In this document: one piece after another, positions 33,291-42,063 of the stretch
Layout: each line of letters opens with the position of its first letter
How positions within the stretch are numbered: position 1 is the first letter of the stretch
NCBI GenBank assembly: GCA_018372435.1
Contig: JAHAJA010000002.1
Location: 124,001-188,000 of the forward strand
Direction of reading: 5' to 3'
Origin: Clostridiales bacterium
Lineage (GTDB): Bacteria > Bacillota > Clostridia > Lachnospirales > Lachnospiraceae
DNA: 64,000 nucleotides
Program-made: the position numbers and the translations under genes
The notes under the pieces: generated by a model
What the model was told of the DNA's origin: nothing
Databases searched by the model: none
What the model saw: the letters and a program-made list of their open reading frames with translations, nothing else

Positions 33291-34835
33291 ATGAATTTTA
33301 CATCACAGTCATATCAAGTTGGTAGTGGTAAAGGGACAAACAATTCGTTATCCCTACACTCACTTCAAGGGACATCGAATTCAGCATATATGAATAGTAA
33401 TGGGAATGCCTCCTTGGGACAGTTATCAAATGGTAAGGTGTTTCAAGGCACAGTCATAGATATTCGTAACAATCAAGTCACTATTCAGATTGATGAACAA
33501 ACGGTACAAGCTAGATTTCAAGATATGGTAAACATCTGTATAGGTGAGACATTGAAGTTTGTTGTACGAGAGAATACAGGAAAACAAGTTACGATAGCAC
33601 CCTATCACGATCAGCAAGGTAATCCTACTGATGGAGCGATTTATAAAGCACTTGAGGCAGCAGGATTAGCTCCAACGGATAAAAACATTGATATAGTTAA
33701 CACTTTATTAGAGCATGGAATGGCGGTTGATAAACAGACAGTAACGGCATTTATATCGGCATCGTTACGTTATCCTGACATACCATTATCACAATTTGTT
33801 GATATGCTTAAGAATAATATGGCGTTAACAAATTCTAATATCGATTTGTGGAATACATTCTTAGGAGAGAAGTCCAATTTCTCTACTAATTTACAACAAG
33901 TAATGAAGGAGCTGTCAGATGCAATTAGTGATGCCTATGTGAATGGTGATATACAAGCGGGAAGACAACTCTTAGAGACGATTTTATTGCCAAATCAATC
34001 TCATAATTCAGAGGGAGTACAGACTCGAGTTGATAGCTTAACGTGGGATGAGTTATTGAAGGTACTGCAAGAGAAGGATATGTCTAAGATACAAGGAATG
34101 GATGCAAAGTCAATATTAGAAATTGTGAAACAGCAACTTGAGCAAGGTAATGAATCAAAGTTTATGGAGAATTTCTTAAAGAGCGACGTTTTCTCACAAG
34201 CAGTAACGAAAGAACTAACTAGTCAGTGGGGAATAACACCGGAGCAATTGCAATCGGAAAGTCTGCGACAAGTTAGTACTCATATGGAGCAACAAATACA
34301 AACATTTTTGAATATCTCCTTTCAAAATCCAGAAGCTGCTAATCAGTTGCAACAGGCACTTCAGTTGGCTACACAGAATTTAGCCACAACGAATCAGATG
34401 AATCAGCAGATGGCACAGGCCAAAGGGGAAAATCATATGTTTGACTTGCTTTATTCGCAGATTCCCTTGAAATTAAAAGGACAATTAAAACATAGTGATT
34501 TATATGTATATCGGAATAAACAAAACACTGGTACCTCATCAAAGAATATGAGTTTATTGTTGCATCTTAATATGGAATATCTAGGAGATATGGATATAAT
34601 GATTAAGACGCAGGATTATCGTATGAATGCAGTATTCTCACTATCAGATGAAGAAGCGTATGAAATAGTGAAAGAACATCTAACAGAGTTAGAAGATAAT
34701 CTAAAGGAAAAAGGATATTTCTTTACGGCTTCGGCTAACATAAAAGAGACGTTAGAAGGTGGCGTTCAAGAATTGTTTGAAGAGGATAATAAGGAAGGTA
34801 CTGTAAAGAGGTATTCTTTCGATGTGAGAGCATAG
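33291..34835 (+). CDS. ylqG: FliK-like hook-length-control domain protein (YlqG-like)
   Basis: 514 residues. Ser/Asn/Gln-rich N terminus; residues about 45-110 form a small beta-barrel-like module (GTVIDIRNNQVTIQI); a long Gln-rich helical middle; and a C-terminal domain (about 380-510) resembling the FliK/Flg_hook domain (LLLHLNMEYLGDMDI). In Bacillus subtilis the order rbgA-rnhB-ylqG-ylqH is the same, hence the name. No signal peptide. FliK partners FlhB, and the next gene encodes an FlhB-tail homologue, so the pair may act in flagellar-type export or something derived from it. Confidence 0.75.
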   Translation: MNFTSQSYQVGSGKGTNNSLSLHSLQGTSNSAYMNSNGNASLGQLSNGKVFQGTVIDIRNNQVTIQIDEQTVQARFQDMVNICIGETLKFVVRENTGKQVTIAPYHDQQGNPTDGAIYKALEAAGLAPTDKNIDIVNTLLEHGMAVDKQTVTAFISASLRYPDIPLSQFVDMLKNNMALTNSNIDLWNTFLGEKSNFSTNLQQVMKELSDAISDAYVNGDIQAGRQLLETILLPNQSHNSEGVQTRVDSLTWDELLKVLQEKDMSKIQGMDAKSILEIVKQQLEQGNESKFMENFLKSDVFSQAVTKELTSQWGITPEQLQSESLRQVSTHMEQQIQTFLNISFQNPEAANQLQQALQLATQNLATTNQMNQQMAQAKGENHMFDLLYSQIPLKLKGQLKHSDLYVYRNKQNTGTSSKNMSLLLHLNMEYLGDMDIMIKTQDYRMNAVFSLSDEEAYEIVKEHLTELEDNLKEKGYFFTASANIKETLEGGVQELFEEDNKEGTVKRYSFDVRA

Positions 34836-34911
34836 AGTAGGACTTGAATTGAGAAAAAGGGGTGTGCAGTTTCTTAAACCTCTAAAACCTAGGAAGGAGC
34901 ATGTTAATTGT

Positions 34912-35241
34912 ATGGACTTAAATAATAAAGAACGAGAAAATCAGACACATAGAAATAAAGCCGCCGTTGCACTGTCCTATTCACCTGATGAAACAGCGCC
35001 AAAAGTAATTGCAAGTGGTTATGGATATCTAGCAGATAAGATTATTGACAAAGCCCAGGAAGAAGATGTACCGATACATAAGGATAGCAAGTTAGCGAAC
35101 ACCTTATCAAAACTTGATGTTGGTGAGTATATCCCTCCAGAGTTATATAGCGTTGTAGCGGAGATTCTTGTGTTTGTTGATAATATGGACCGCATTAAAG
35201 GAAGAGTTATGACGGATTCAAACAAGGATAACAATTTCTAA
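34912..35241 (+). CDS. ylqH: FlhB C-terminal-domain-like protein (YlqH/FlhX)
   Basis: 109 residues from the ATG at 34912 (AAGGAG site at 34892-34898); the ORF could extend to a TTG at 34849. It matches the cytoplasmic substrate-specificity-switch domain of FlhB/YscU (KAAVALSYSPDETAPKVIASG ... DVGEYIPPELYSVVAEILVFV), without the membrane part. The autocleavage NPTH is replaced by KAAVALSYS at that place, so it is like the post-cleavage C fragment. FlhX proteins can partly replace the FlhB tail in other bacteria. Confidence 0.88.
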   Translation: MDLNNKERENQTHRNKAAVALSYSPDETAPKVIASGYGYLADKIIDKAQEEDVPIHKDSKLANTLSKLDVGEYIPPELYSVVAEILVFVDNMDRIKGRVMTDSNKDNNF

Positions 35242-35334
35242 TATCCCTTCTCATAAGAAATCAGGTACACGAAGCAACGTTGATTTCACACAATAAACTA
35301 ACTATAGTATAATTGAAAGTTGTTAGGAGGGAGC

Positions 35335-35691
35335 ATGGGAGAGTATAATAAGAGGAAAATTGGTTCAGAGAAAGAAAAAGTAGCTGCATCATATCTCATA
35401 AATCAAGGGTATTCTATTGTTGAAATGAATTTTTTCAGTAGAAGTGGGGAAATTGATATTATTGCAAGAGATGCGAACTACCTTGTGTTCGTTGAAGTGA
35501 AATACCGAAGAGATCAAAAATTAGGATTTGCTGTGGAAGCGGTGAATTATGGCAAGATGCAGTCTATTATAAGGACAGCTAGATACTATATGTATAGCCA
35601 TGGCTACGCAGAAGATACGCCATGTAGATTTGATGTAGTTGCGATTCAAGGGAGTGAAGTATCTCTAATTCAGAATGCATTCGGGCAATAG
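35335..35691 (+). CDS. yraN: YraN-family putative endonuclease (UPF0102)
   Basis: 118 residues from the ATG at 35335 with TTAGGAGG upstream. Restriction-endonuclease-like fold: GSEKEKVAASYL, then the catalytic pattern GEIDIIARD ... VFVEVKYR. Found beside rnhB in most bacteria; function unproven, probably DNA processing. The next gene overlaps its end by 17 nt in another frame. Confidence 0.93.
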   Translation: MGEYNKRKIGSEKEKVAASYLINQGYSIVEMNFFSRSGEIDIIARDANYLVFVEVKYRRDQKLGFAVEAVNYGKMQSIIRTARYYMYSHGYAEDTPCRFDVVAIQGSEVSLIQNAFGQ

Positions 35692-37312
35692 AAAGGATTT
35701 GAGGTTCTTGCATAGGAAGGCGAGAGCTATAAAAGCAGTTGTTATCCTATGTCTTAGTATATGGGTTTCAGCAGTTGTAGGCTTCGCTGCTGGTAACGAT
35801 GATTGGACAGAAGCTAAGAAGACCATTTCAGCAACTGATGGAGCCTGGGAAGATTGGTGTAAGCAATGGGAACTGTGGAAGGATAGTCCGCTGCAGATGG
35901 CATTAACACCAGGGACGAATGAATCAGAGATTAATTTTTCTTGGTATTCAACTAAGGAGGATAAGAAATCTAGAATTCGTATAGCAGACAATGAACAATT
36001 AAGAAATGCAAGTAATCTTATAGTAACTACGAAGAAGGCAACAACGGGATACTATTATAATCAAGCGGTTGCAACGAAACTAGATATCAATAAAACTTAC
36101 TATTACAGCTATACGATTGATGGAAGGTGGACAAAAGCTTATAAGATTCAGACGAAGAATCCATCAAACTTTCAATTCGTTTTTGTTGGTGATCCGCAAA
36201 TTGGATCCTCTTATGATAACATTCCAGATGGGGAGAGCGGTGTACAAGGACAGGAAAGAGCAGTGTGTAACGACAGTTTTAACTGGAACAGTACGTTGCA
36301 GGCAGCGTACAATCATGCGAAGGAACTAAGTTTTATCGTTACGGCAGGAGACCAGATACAGAGCAGGAATCTTAAGGATTCGGAAGCAAACTATAAGACT
36401 TTTGATAAGAATGAAATCGAATATGCAGGATATTTATCGCCAGAGCTGTTGCGTAGTATACCGGTAGCAACGACGATTGGCAATCATGATAGTTTAAGTG
36501 CTAATTATAGCTATCATTTCAATAATCCCAATAGTAAAACGGGTTATGGTACTACGTATGCAGGAGCAGACTATTATTTTGCGTATGGGGATACTATATT
36601 CTTGATGTTGAATACGAATAATACTAATATAGAAGAACATGAGAAATTCATTCGTGAAGCCTTAAGTAGTAATAAGAATGTAACATGGCGAATTGTTGCT
36701 ATGCACCAAGACATCTTTGGGTCTGGTGAACATTCTGAGGATGAGGACATTATAGCACTTCGAACAGCGATATTACCAATCCTTCGTAAGTATGATATTA
36801 ATTTGGTACTGACAGGACATGATCATACTTATGCAAGGGCGTTTATTGCAGATGATGACACGAAGTATGATGCTGATTCGGTTGAAACAGGAAGCTTTAC
36901 GAAGTCTACTAGTGTAGTTAATCAAGATATGGTGAGGAATCAAGGGTTTGAATGCTCAAGAAAGATGATTTCTGCACTGACAATGAATGCTAGGAGTATT
37001 AAGGTCTTTACCAATCATTATGTTATTATGGAACGAGGAAGAGAGCGCGTGATACAGTTATATGCAAAGGCATGTGATGATACTGTACGATATTCTAGCG
37101 GTAAGGGTATTCTCTTCATAACAGCAAACTCTTCATCGGGAAGCAAATATTATAAGCTACTAGAAAATCAACAGGATTACGTAGGTGCTCGTTCACAAGA
37201 AAACCAATCCTCTTATACAATTATAGATATAACGAAAGAGCGAATTCAATTAAACACCTTCTTTACTGAAAGTGGTAAGAAAGTGGATAAAACAATTATA
37301 ATTACAAAGTAA
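35675..37312 (+). CDS. Secreted purple-acid-phosphatase-like metallophosphoesterase
   Basis: 545 residues. Basic N terminus and hydrophobic segment (about 17-39) serve as a signal peptide or anchor. An N-terminal fibronectin-type domain (about 60-160) precedes the calcineurin-like core: FVGDPQIG, TAGDQIQ, TIGNHDS, and GHDHTY provide the metal ligands. Related enzymes hydrolyse phosphate esters outside the cell. It overlaps yraN by 17 nt, so it is translationally linked to that operon although its job is unrelated. Terminator follows. Confidence 0.88.
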   Translation: MHSGNRKDLRFLHRKARAIKAVVILCLSIWVSAVVGFAAGNDDWTEAKKTISATDGAWEDWCKQWELWKDSPLQMALTPGTNESEINFSWYSTKEDKKSRIRIADNEQLRNASNLIVTTKKATTGYYYNQAVATKLDINKTYYYSYTIDGRWTKAYKIQTKNPSNFQFVFVGDPQIGSSYDNIPDGESGVQGQERAVCNDSFNWNSTLQAAYNHAKELSFIVTAGDQIQSRNLKDSEANYKTFDKNEIEYAGYLSPELLRSIPVATTIGNHDSLSANYSYHFNNPNSKTGYGTTYAGADYYFAYGDTIFLMLNTNNTNIEEHEKFIREALSSNKNVTWRIVAMHQDIFGSGEHSEDEDIIALRTAILPILRKYDINLVLTGHDHTYARAFIADDDTKYDADSVETGSFTKSTSVVNQDMVRNQGFECSRKMISALTMNARSIKVFTNHYVIMERGRERVIQLYAKACDDTVRYSSGKGILFITANSSSGSKYYKLLENQQDYVGARSQENQSSYTIIDITKERIQLNTFFTESGKKVDKTIIITK

Positions 37313-37332
37313 GAAATATGTATTTGATGAAG

Positions 37333-37369
37333 CAGTCCCTAGATATTGATAAGCTAGAGGACTGTTTTT
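37333..37369 (+). terminator. Terminator of the metallophosphoesterase gene
   Basis: CAGTCCCTAG (37333-37342) pairs with CTAG-A-GGACTG (37354-37364) with one bulge, then TTTTT. The following 230 bp to the next start are AT-rich; TACATA/TATGTA (37444-37461) forms an inverted repeat that could be a regulator site. Confidence 0.85.
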
Positions 37370-37600
37370 CGTGTATATAGTTCATTATGGGTTTTATAAC
37401 TGTTTCTTACATAACACTCTCCATTTCTATAGAAATAAGTATTTACATAGATCGTTATGTAGCATAATTGAACAATATTACATCAGTGTTGAGCTTAATT
37501 TCATATTAGTTGTGTTTGTATATACAAGGGTTTTTATCTACATATTTTCTACAAATTCCTTTGATACTATGAAACCATCAATTAAAGGAGGTTACCCTAT

Positions 37601-38953
37601 GTGGATGCAAATGTAAAAACGAAAAAGCTGCGTATCGGTGGTATGACATGCGTGAACTGTCAAAATACAATTCAGAAAAAATTGCGCAATACAGCTGGAA
37701 TAAAAAAAGCAGAAGTAAGTTATAATGGTGGAACGGCAGTAATTACATATGATACAGATATTATATCTTTAGGGGACATTACTGCAGTCATCAAAAGGCT
37801 AGGCTATGATGTGCTGAATCGCACGCAGCCTACTACAAATTCGAGACGAACCATTGGCCTACTTATTATAATTCTTTCGGTTTATATATTGATCCAGCAA
37901 TTTGGTATCTTGAATCTGCTTGTGCCAAGTCAGCTTGCTGAAACCAATATGGGATATGGCATGATGTTTGTGATTGGACTTATCACCTCCGTTCATTGCG
38001 TAGCAATGTGTGGAGGCATCAATCTGTCGCAATGTATTCCTCAAAACGGGACAATCAAAGAAGCTAGTCGCTTTTCTGCTTTACGCCCAGCCTTTTTGTA
38101 TAACCTTGGGAGAGTTATCTCCTATACAATTGTAGGTTTTATTGTAGGCGCACTTGGCTCGGCTATTACTTTTTCCAATACTGCACAGGGAGGATTAAAG
38201 TTAGTAGCAGGTGTGTTCATGGTGATTATGGGAATCAATATGCTTGGTATCTTCCCGTGGTTACGTAGGCTTAATCCACGAATGCCAAAGATATTCGCAA
38301 ATAAAATTAATGCAGAGAAGGTAAAAAGCAGGAGCTCATTTATTGTTGGTATGCTCAATGGATTGATGCCATGTGGTCCTTTGCAGGCTATGCAGATTTA
38401 TGCCTTGTCTACGGGCAGTCCGATTGCGGGTGCTTTGTCTATGTTCCTATTCAGTCTTGGAACCGTACCTTTAATGTTTGGACTCGGAGTACTCAGCACA
38501 GTACTCAGTAAAAAGTTCACGAAGAAAGTTATGACAGTAGGTGCTGTGTTCGTTGTAGTTCTCGGATTATCCATGTTTTCACAGGGATGGAGTTTGGCTG
38601 GTTTTATCGATCTGCCATTTATATCAGGAACTTCAAACAATGAAGGGTCTGAATCAAGTGTCATTGTGAAAGATGGTGTTCAAGTAATAAACAGTACACT
38701 TTCACCAGGAAGTTATCCGCCTATTACCGTTCAGGCAGGAATGCCCGTTAAATGGGTTATTGACGCACCAAAGGGAAGCATTAATGGTTGCAATTATAAA
38801 CTCTATATTAATGAATATGGTATTGAACATCAATTCAAGAGCGGTGAAAACATCATTGAATTTACCCCAACCAAGTCGGGAACTTTTAACTATAGTTGTT
38901 GGATGGGTATGATTCGTGGAACAATAGCTGTTAGAGAAGCTAATGCGAAGTAA
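37601..38953 (+). CDS. HMA - SafE-type transporter - cupredoxin fusion protein
   Basis: 450 residues from a GTG at 37601, 9 nt after AAAGGAGG. Domains: (1) heavy-metal-associated domain, residues 7-72, with GMTCVNC; (2) a membrane domain of six to seven helices (about 85-340) of the UreH/SafE (DsbD-related) type, with HCVAMCGGI and MPCGPLQAMQ; (3) an outer cupredoxin-like domain (about 360-450) with candidate copper ligands in GCNYK, EHQF and SCWMGM. Probably handles copper or another soft metal, or passes electrons across the membrane. Starts a cluster with a tiny membrane protein and a DUF2318 lipoprotein. Confidence 0.85.
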   Translation: MDANVKTKKLRIGGMTCVNCQNTIQKKLRNTAGIKKAEVSYNGGTAVITYDTDIISLGDITAVIKRLGYDVLNRTQPTTNSRRTIGLLIIILSVYILIQQFGILNLLVPSQLAETNMGYGMMFVIGLITSVHCVAMCGGINLSQCIPQNGTIKEASRFSALRPAFLYNLGRVISYTIVGFIVGALGSAITFSNTAQGGLKLVAGVFMVIMGINMLGIFPWLRRLNPRMPKIFANKINAEKVKSRSSFIVGMLNGLMPCGPLQAMQIYALSTGSPIAGALSMFLFSLGTVPLMFGLGVLSTVLSKKFTKKVMTVGAVFVVVLGLSMFSQGWSLAGFIDLPFISGTSNNEGSESSVIVKDGVQVINSTLSPGSYPPITVQAGMPVKWVIDAPKGSINGCNYKLYINEYGIEHQFKSGENIIEFTPTKSGTFNYSCWMGMIRGTIAVREANAK

Positions 38954-39021
38954 AGAATATAGTCGATGTTATAAAAAGTTTTGCAAAAGCCTTTTAAACC
39001 AAGATTAAAGGAGAAGCAGTT

Positions 39022-39174
39022 ATGGCCATTTTATTAAGTCACTGGCATTGTATTTTACCAGTTGTAGGTATTATCATTGCAGCATTCCTTCTGCGCGATA
39101 AATCTAGTAATAATGAAAAGAATGACGGCAATAGGCTGAACAGCCAATTAAATTCATATGAGGAGAAAAAATGA
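39022..39174 (+). CDS. 50-residue single-span membrane protein
   Basis: ATG at 39022 with AAAGGAG 9 nt before it; 50 codons, ending TGA at 39174, which overlaps the next gene's ATG (ATGATG at 39171). Sequence: a hydrophobic helix (about 4-24, HWHCILPVVGIIIAAFLL) then a charged, Asn-rich tail. The His/Cys-rich start (HWHC) could bind metal. Good ribosome site and translational coupling on both sides argue that it is real. Confidence 0.75.
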   Translation: MAILLSHWHCILPVVGIIIAAFLLRDKSSNNEKNDGNRLNSQLNSYEEKK

Positions 39175-39680
39175 TGAAAGCAAATAATAAAAAAATTCGT
39201 TTACTAATGGGTGCAATTCTAATGACGGTTGGTGTTGTGGCTCTTACAGGATGTAGTAAAAAAGCAAATACCGGAGCAACGTCTAAAGATGCTGAAGTGA
39301 TTTCTTCAGGTGATAATCTTGTAATTCCTGTCGACAAAATTTCGGAGAAGGCATCCTTTTATCCAGTTGAAGTAGATGGAGTCGACTTAGAAGTTGTAGC
39401 GGTAAAAGCCTCTGACGGTACAATTCGTACGGCTTTCAATACCTGTCAAATCTGCTATGGTTCAGGACGTGGGTATTATAAGCAAAACGGTGATGTGTTG
39501 ATATGCCAAAACTGTGGAAATCAGTTTGCAATGGATCATGTAGAAGTGGAATCTGGTGGATGTAATCCATGGCCTATTTTTGATAAAGATAAAACTGTAG
39601 ATGACGACAATATATCAATTTCTTATGATTTCTTAAAAGAGTCAACAGGAATTTTTGCGAATTGGAAAGTAGAGTATTAA
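39171..39680 (+). CDS. DUF2318 lipoprotein
   Basis: 169 residues. Lipoprotein signal with lipobox LTGC (Cys28). The DUF2318 core (about 55-165) has a Cys-rich region: TCQICYGSG, ICQNCGNQF and GGCNPWP, likely a metal or redox site facing outwards. DUF2318 proteins accompany iron/copper uptake systems such as FTR1-type and SafE-type transporters. Start overlaps the preceding small membrane protein (ATGA). Confidence 0.88.
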   Translation: MMKANNKKIRLLMGAILMTVGVVALTGCSKKANTGATSKDAEVISSGDNLVIPVDKISEKASFYPVEVDGVDLEVVAVKASDGTIRTAFNTCQICYGSGRGYYKQNGDVLICQNCGNQFAMDHVEVESGGCNPWPIFDKDKTVDDDNISISYDFLKESTGIFANWKVEY

Positions 39681-39739
39681 AAAGATTTTGTATTGCATTC
39701 ATTCGTACAAAGTAATTTAACGGATGTGCCTGCTAGTTA

Positions 39740-39820
39740 TTGAATTTAACAAGAAAACAAACTATAATTATAATGGAATTAAGTAAAAAGGGAAACTGCA
39801 ATCTTAGCAGTTTCCCCTTT
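39740..39820 (+). promoter_or_regulatory. Promoter followed at once by a terminator hairpin before the two-component genes
   Basis: TTGAAT (39740-39745), 17-nt spacer, TATAAT (39763-39768). About 15 nt after the predicted start lies GGGAAACTGC (39790-39799) / GCAGTTTCCC (39807-39816) plus CTTT, a 10-bp perfect stem. Either an attenuator of the regulator genes, or the terminator of the upstream operon that happens to lie after the promoter. Confidence 0.55.
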
Positions 39821-39889
39821 CTGGTGTTTGCAATAGATGAAATGTTTATAGAAGATAGAATAAAGTTGTAGTTAAAGGAAGGAAAAAAA

Positions 39890-40591
39890 TTGAAAAAAGA
39901 AAATAAAAACATTTTAATAGTAGATGATGAACCTAAAATACTGGAGGTCGTTTCTTCCTTTCTTGAAAATAAGGGGTATTCCACCTTTACTGCTGAAAAC
40001 GGGCAACAAGCTTTGAAAGTCTTCGAGCAGGAAAATATAGCATTGGTTGTTTTGGACCTTATGATGCCAGGCATATCAGGAGAAGAGGTATGTCTTGCAA
40101 TTCGGAAAAAATCAAGAGTTCCGATAATTATGTTGACGGCAAAAGCAGACGAAGACAATTTGTTACAGGGACTCAGACTTGGTGCGGATGACTATATTAG
40201 GAAACCATTCAGTCTGAAAGAGTTACATGCTCGGATAGAAACCGTATTGCGTAGATCAGGTGATGATCTAACTCCGTTAACCGTAAAAAACTCGTGGAAT
40301 GACGGTGACTTATGTGTTGATTTTGAAAAAAATATAATAAAGAGGAAAGAAAAGATTGTTAGTCTGACACCTAATGAATTAAAAATACTATCGGCGCTTA
40401 TTAAGTATCCTGGCAAAGTGTTTACGCGTTCTGAACTGATAGAAATCGCCTTAGGAAGTGATTTTGATGGTTATGACCGAGCAATTGACAGCCACGTTAA
40501 AAATCTCCGACAAAAACTCGAGGACGATCCAAGGTCACCTGTTTACGTACTTACAATCCACGGGGTGGGTTATAAGTTTGGAGGTGAATAA
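39890..40591 (+). CDS. OmpR-family response regulator
   Basis: 233 residues from a TTG at 39890 with AAAGGAAGGA upstream. Receiver domain (6-120): acidic pocket DDE, phospho-acceptor in LVVLDLMMPG, TAKADED and KPFSLKELHAR. Winged-helix output domain (about 135-230): LTPNELKILSAL, and DSHVKNLRQKLEDDP with VYVLTIHGVGYKF. Partner kinase follows 2 nt after the stop. Close to the metal/cupredoxin cluster, which it may control. Confidence 0.93.
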   Translation: MKKENKNILIVDDEPKILEVVSSFLENKGYSTFTAENGQQALKVFEQENIALVVLDLMMPGISGEEVCLAIRKKSRVPIIMLTAKADEDNLLQGLRLGADDYIRKPFSLKELHARIETVLRRSGDDLTPLTVKNSWNDGDLCVDFEKNIIKRKEKIVSLTPNELKILSALIKYPGKVFTRSELIEIALGSDFDGYDRAIDSHVKNLRQKLEDDPRSPVYVLTIHGVGYKFGGE

Positions 40592-40593
40592 AG

Positions 40594-41979
40594 ATGAGAA
40601 GACTGCGGTCACAATTATCTCTTACAATTATGATGACGGTACTGTTTACCATAGCTGTAATTAGTCTCTTGTCAAACATAATCATTAATCGTGAATTCGA
40701 AATATATAAAGCAGAGCAGCAGAAAAAGAAAGCCGATAATATTGTGGCTAATTTCACTCAACAGTACGACTGCATAACAAAGGAATGGAATATTGAATTT
40801 ATTCATGGTATGGGCATGTTTGCATTATATGACGGCTACATTATCAAAGTTTATGATAAAAGCGGTGAAATAGTTTGGGATGCACAAAACCATGACATGG
40901 CTATGTGTGCGCAAGTTATGCATGAGATAACGGAAAGAATGATAGAAAGACGACCTGATATTAGTGGTGAATTTCTCTCCCATGATTACACGCTTTCCGT
41001 GAAGGGGCAGGAGATAGGTTCTATGGTGGTCAGCTATTTTGGGCCGTTTTTTTTCAGTGAAAGTGATTTTCATTTTTTAGACACCTTAAATGTTGTACTT
41101 ATAATTATTGGAGTTATATCACTATTCTTATCTTTGATAATTGGAAGTTTATTAGCAGCTCGTATTGCACGTCCAATAAGAAAGACGGTATATATTGCGA
41201 AACGGATATCGGAAGGCAATTATTCCATACGTTTTGAAGGTAAGACAAAATTAAAAGAACTAGATGAGCTTGCAGTTGCTATCAACTGTCTTACAGAAGG
41301 GCTTGCCGAGCAGGAAAACTTAAGAAAACGTCTTACCGTAGATGTTGCACACGAACTGCGGACTCCACTCACAACACTTGCCTCACACCTAGAAGCGATG
41401 ATTGAAGGCGTATGGGAACCAAGTGTAGATAGGCTGCAAAGTTGCTACGAAGAAATCAGTAGGCTTTCGGGATTGGTGTCTGATTTGGAACGCCTTGCTA
41501 AAACGGAAAGTGATAATCTGGTATTAAATAAATCGGATGTTGATTTAATGGTTATTGCACATTCTTGTTATGACAGATACGAAATAGAGGCGAAAAAGAA
41601 AAATATCTCACTCGTAATAGCAGGTAGTTCGACAATTGTGCATGCGGATAAGGACCGACTGAGTCAGGTAATGGAAAACCTACTTTCTAATGCGATTAAA
41701 TATACACCTGAGTATGGTCACATTCGTATTGAAGTAAGGGAGGCAGAGGAAAGTAGTATTATTATGATTGAGGATGATGGAATTGGTATCCCTGAGCAAG
41801 AGTTATCTCTGGTTTTTGAGCGTTTTTACCGTACCGATAAGTCTCGTAATCGAAAAACAGGAGGAGCTGGAATAGGACTTGCTATCGTGAAGTCTATTGT
41901 AACAGCACATGGAGGAACTGTGCAGGCGGAAAGCAGTGCAGAACAAGGCAGTCGCTTTACCGTAACATTGCCGAAATAA
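40594..41979 (+). CDS. Sensor histidine kinase (HAMP type)
   Basis: 461 residues. Membrane helices at about 10-30 and 165-188 flank a sensor domain of about 130 residues with several Met and His residues (EFIHGMGMF, NHDMAMCAQVMHEI), suggesting metal sensing. HAMP (about 188-240), HisKA with VAHELRTPL (His250 or so), and an HATPase_c domain with N box (ENLLSNAIKYTP), DDGIGIPE and GGAGIGLAIVK. Co-transcribed with the response regulator. Confidence 0.92.
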   Translation: MRRLRSQLSLTIMMTVLFTIAVISLLSNIIINREFEIYKAEQQKKKADNIVANFTQQYDCITKEWNIEFIHGMGMFALYDGYIIKVYDKSGEIVWDAQNHDMAMCAQVMHEITERMIERRPDISGEFLSHDYTLSVKGQEIGSMVVSYFGPFFFSESDFHFLDTLNVVLIIIGVISLFLSLIIGSLLAARIARPIRKTVYIAKRISEGNYSIRFEGKTKLKELDELAVAINCLTEGLAEQENLRKRLTVDVAHELRTPLTTLASHLEAMIEGVWEPSVDRLQSCYEEISRLSGLVSDLERLAKTESDNLVLNKSDVDLMVIAHSCYDRYEIEAKKKNISLVIAGSSTIVHADKDRLSQVMENLLSNAIKYTPEYGHIRIEVREAEESSIIMIEDDGIGIPEQELSLVFERFYRTDKSRNRKTGGAGIGLAIVKSIVTAHGGTVQAESSAEQGSRFTVTLPK

Positions 41980-41991
41980 ACTATAGACATT

Positions 41992-42021
41992 TTGACACCC
42001 GAATCCCCAAAATGATATAAT
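41992..42021 (+). promoter_or_regulatory. Promoter of pgeF
   Basis: TTGACA (41992-41997), 18-nt spacer, TATAAT (42016-42021). Confidence 0.7.
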
Positions 42022-42063
42022 GGTGAGGTATTACCGTAAATGAGTGTATAGATTGGAGTAATT

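Noticed and set aside
37371..37616. 81-codon frame before the HMA fusion gene
   Set aside because: Composition is that of AT-rich non-coding DNA and it runs through the ribosome site of the next gene.
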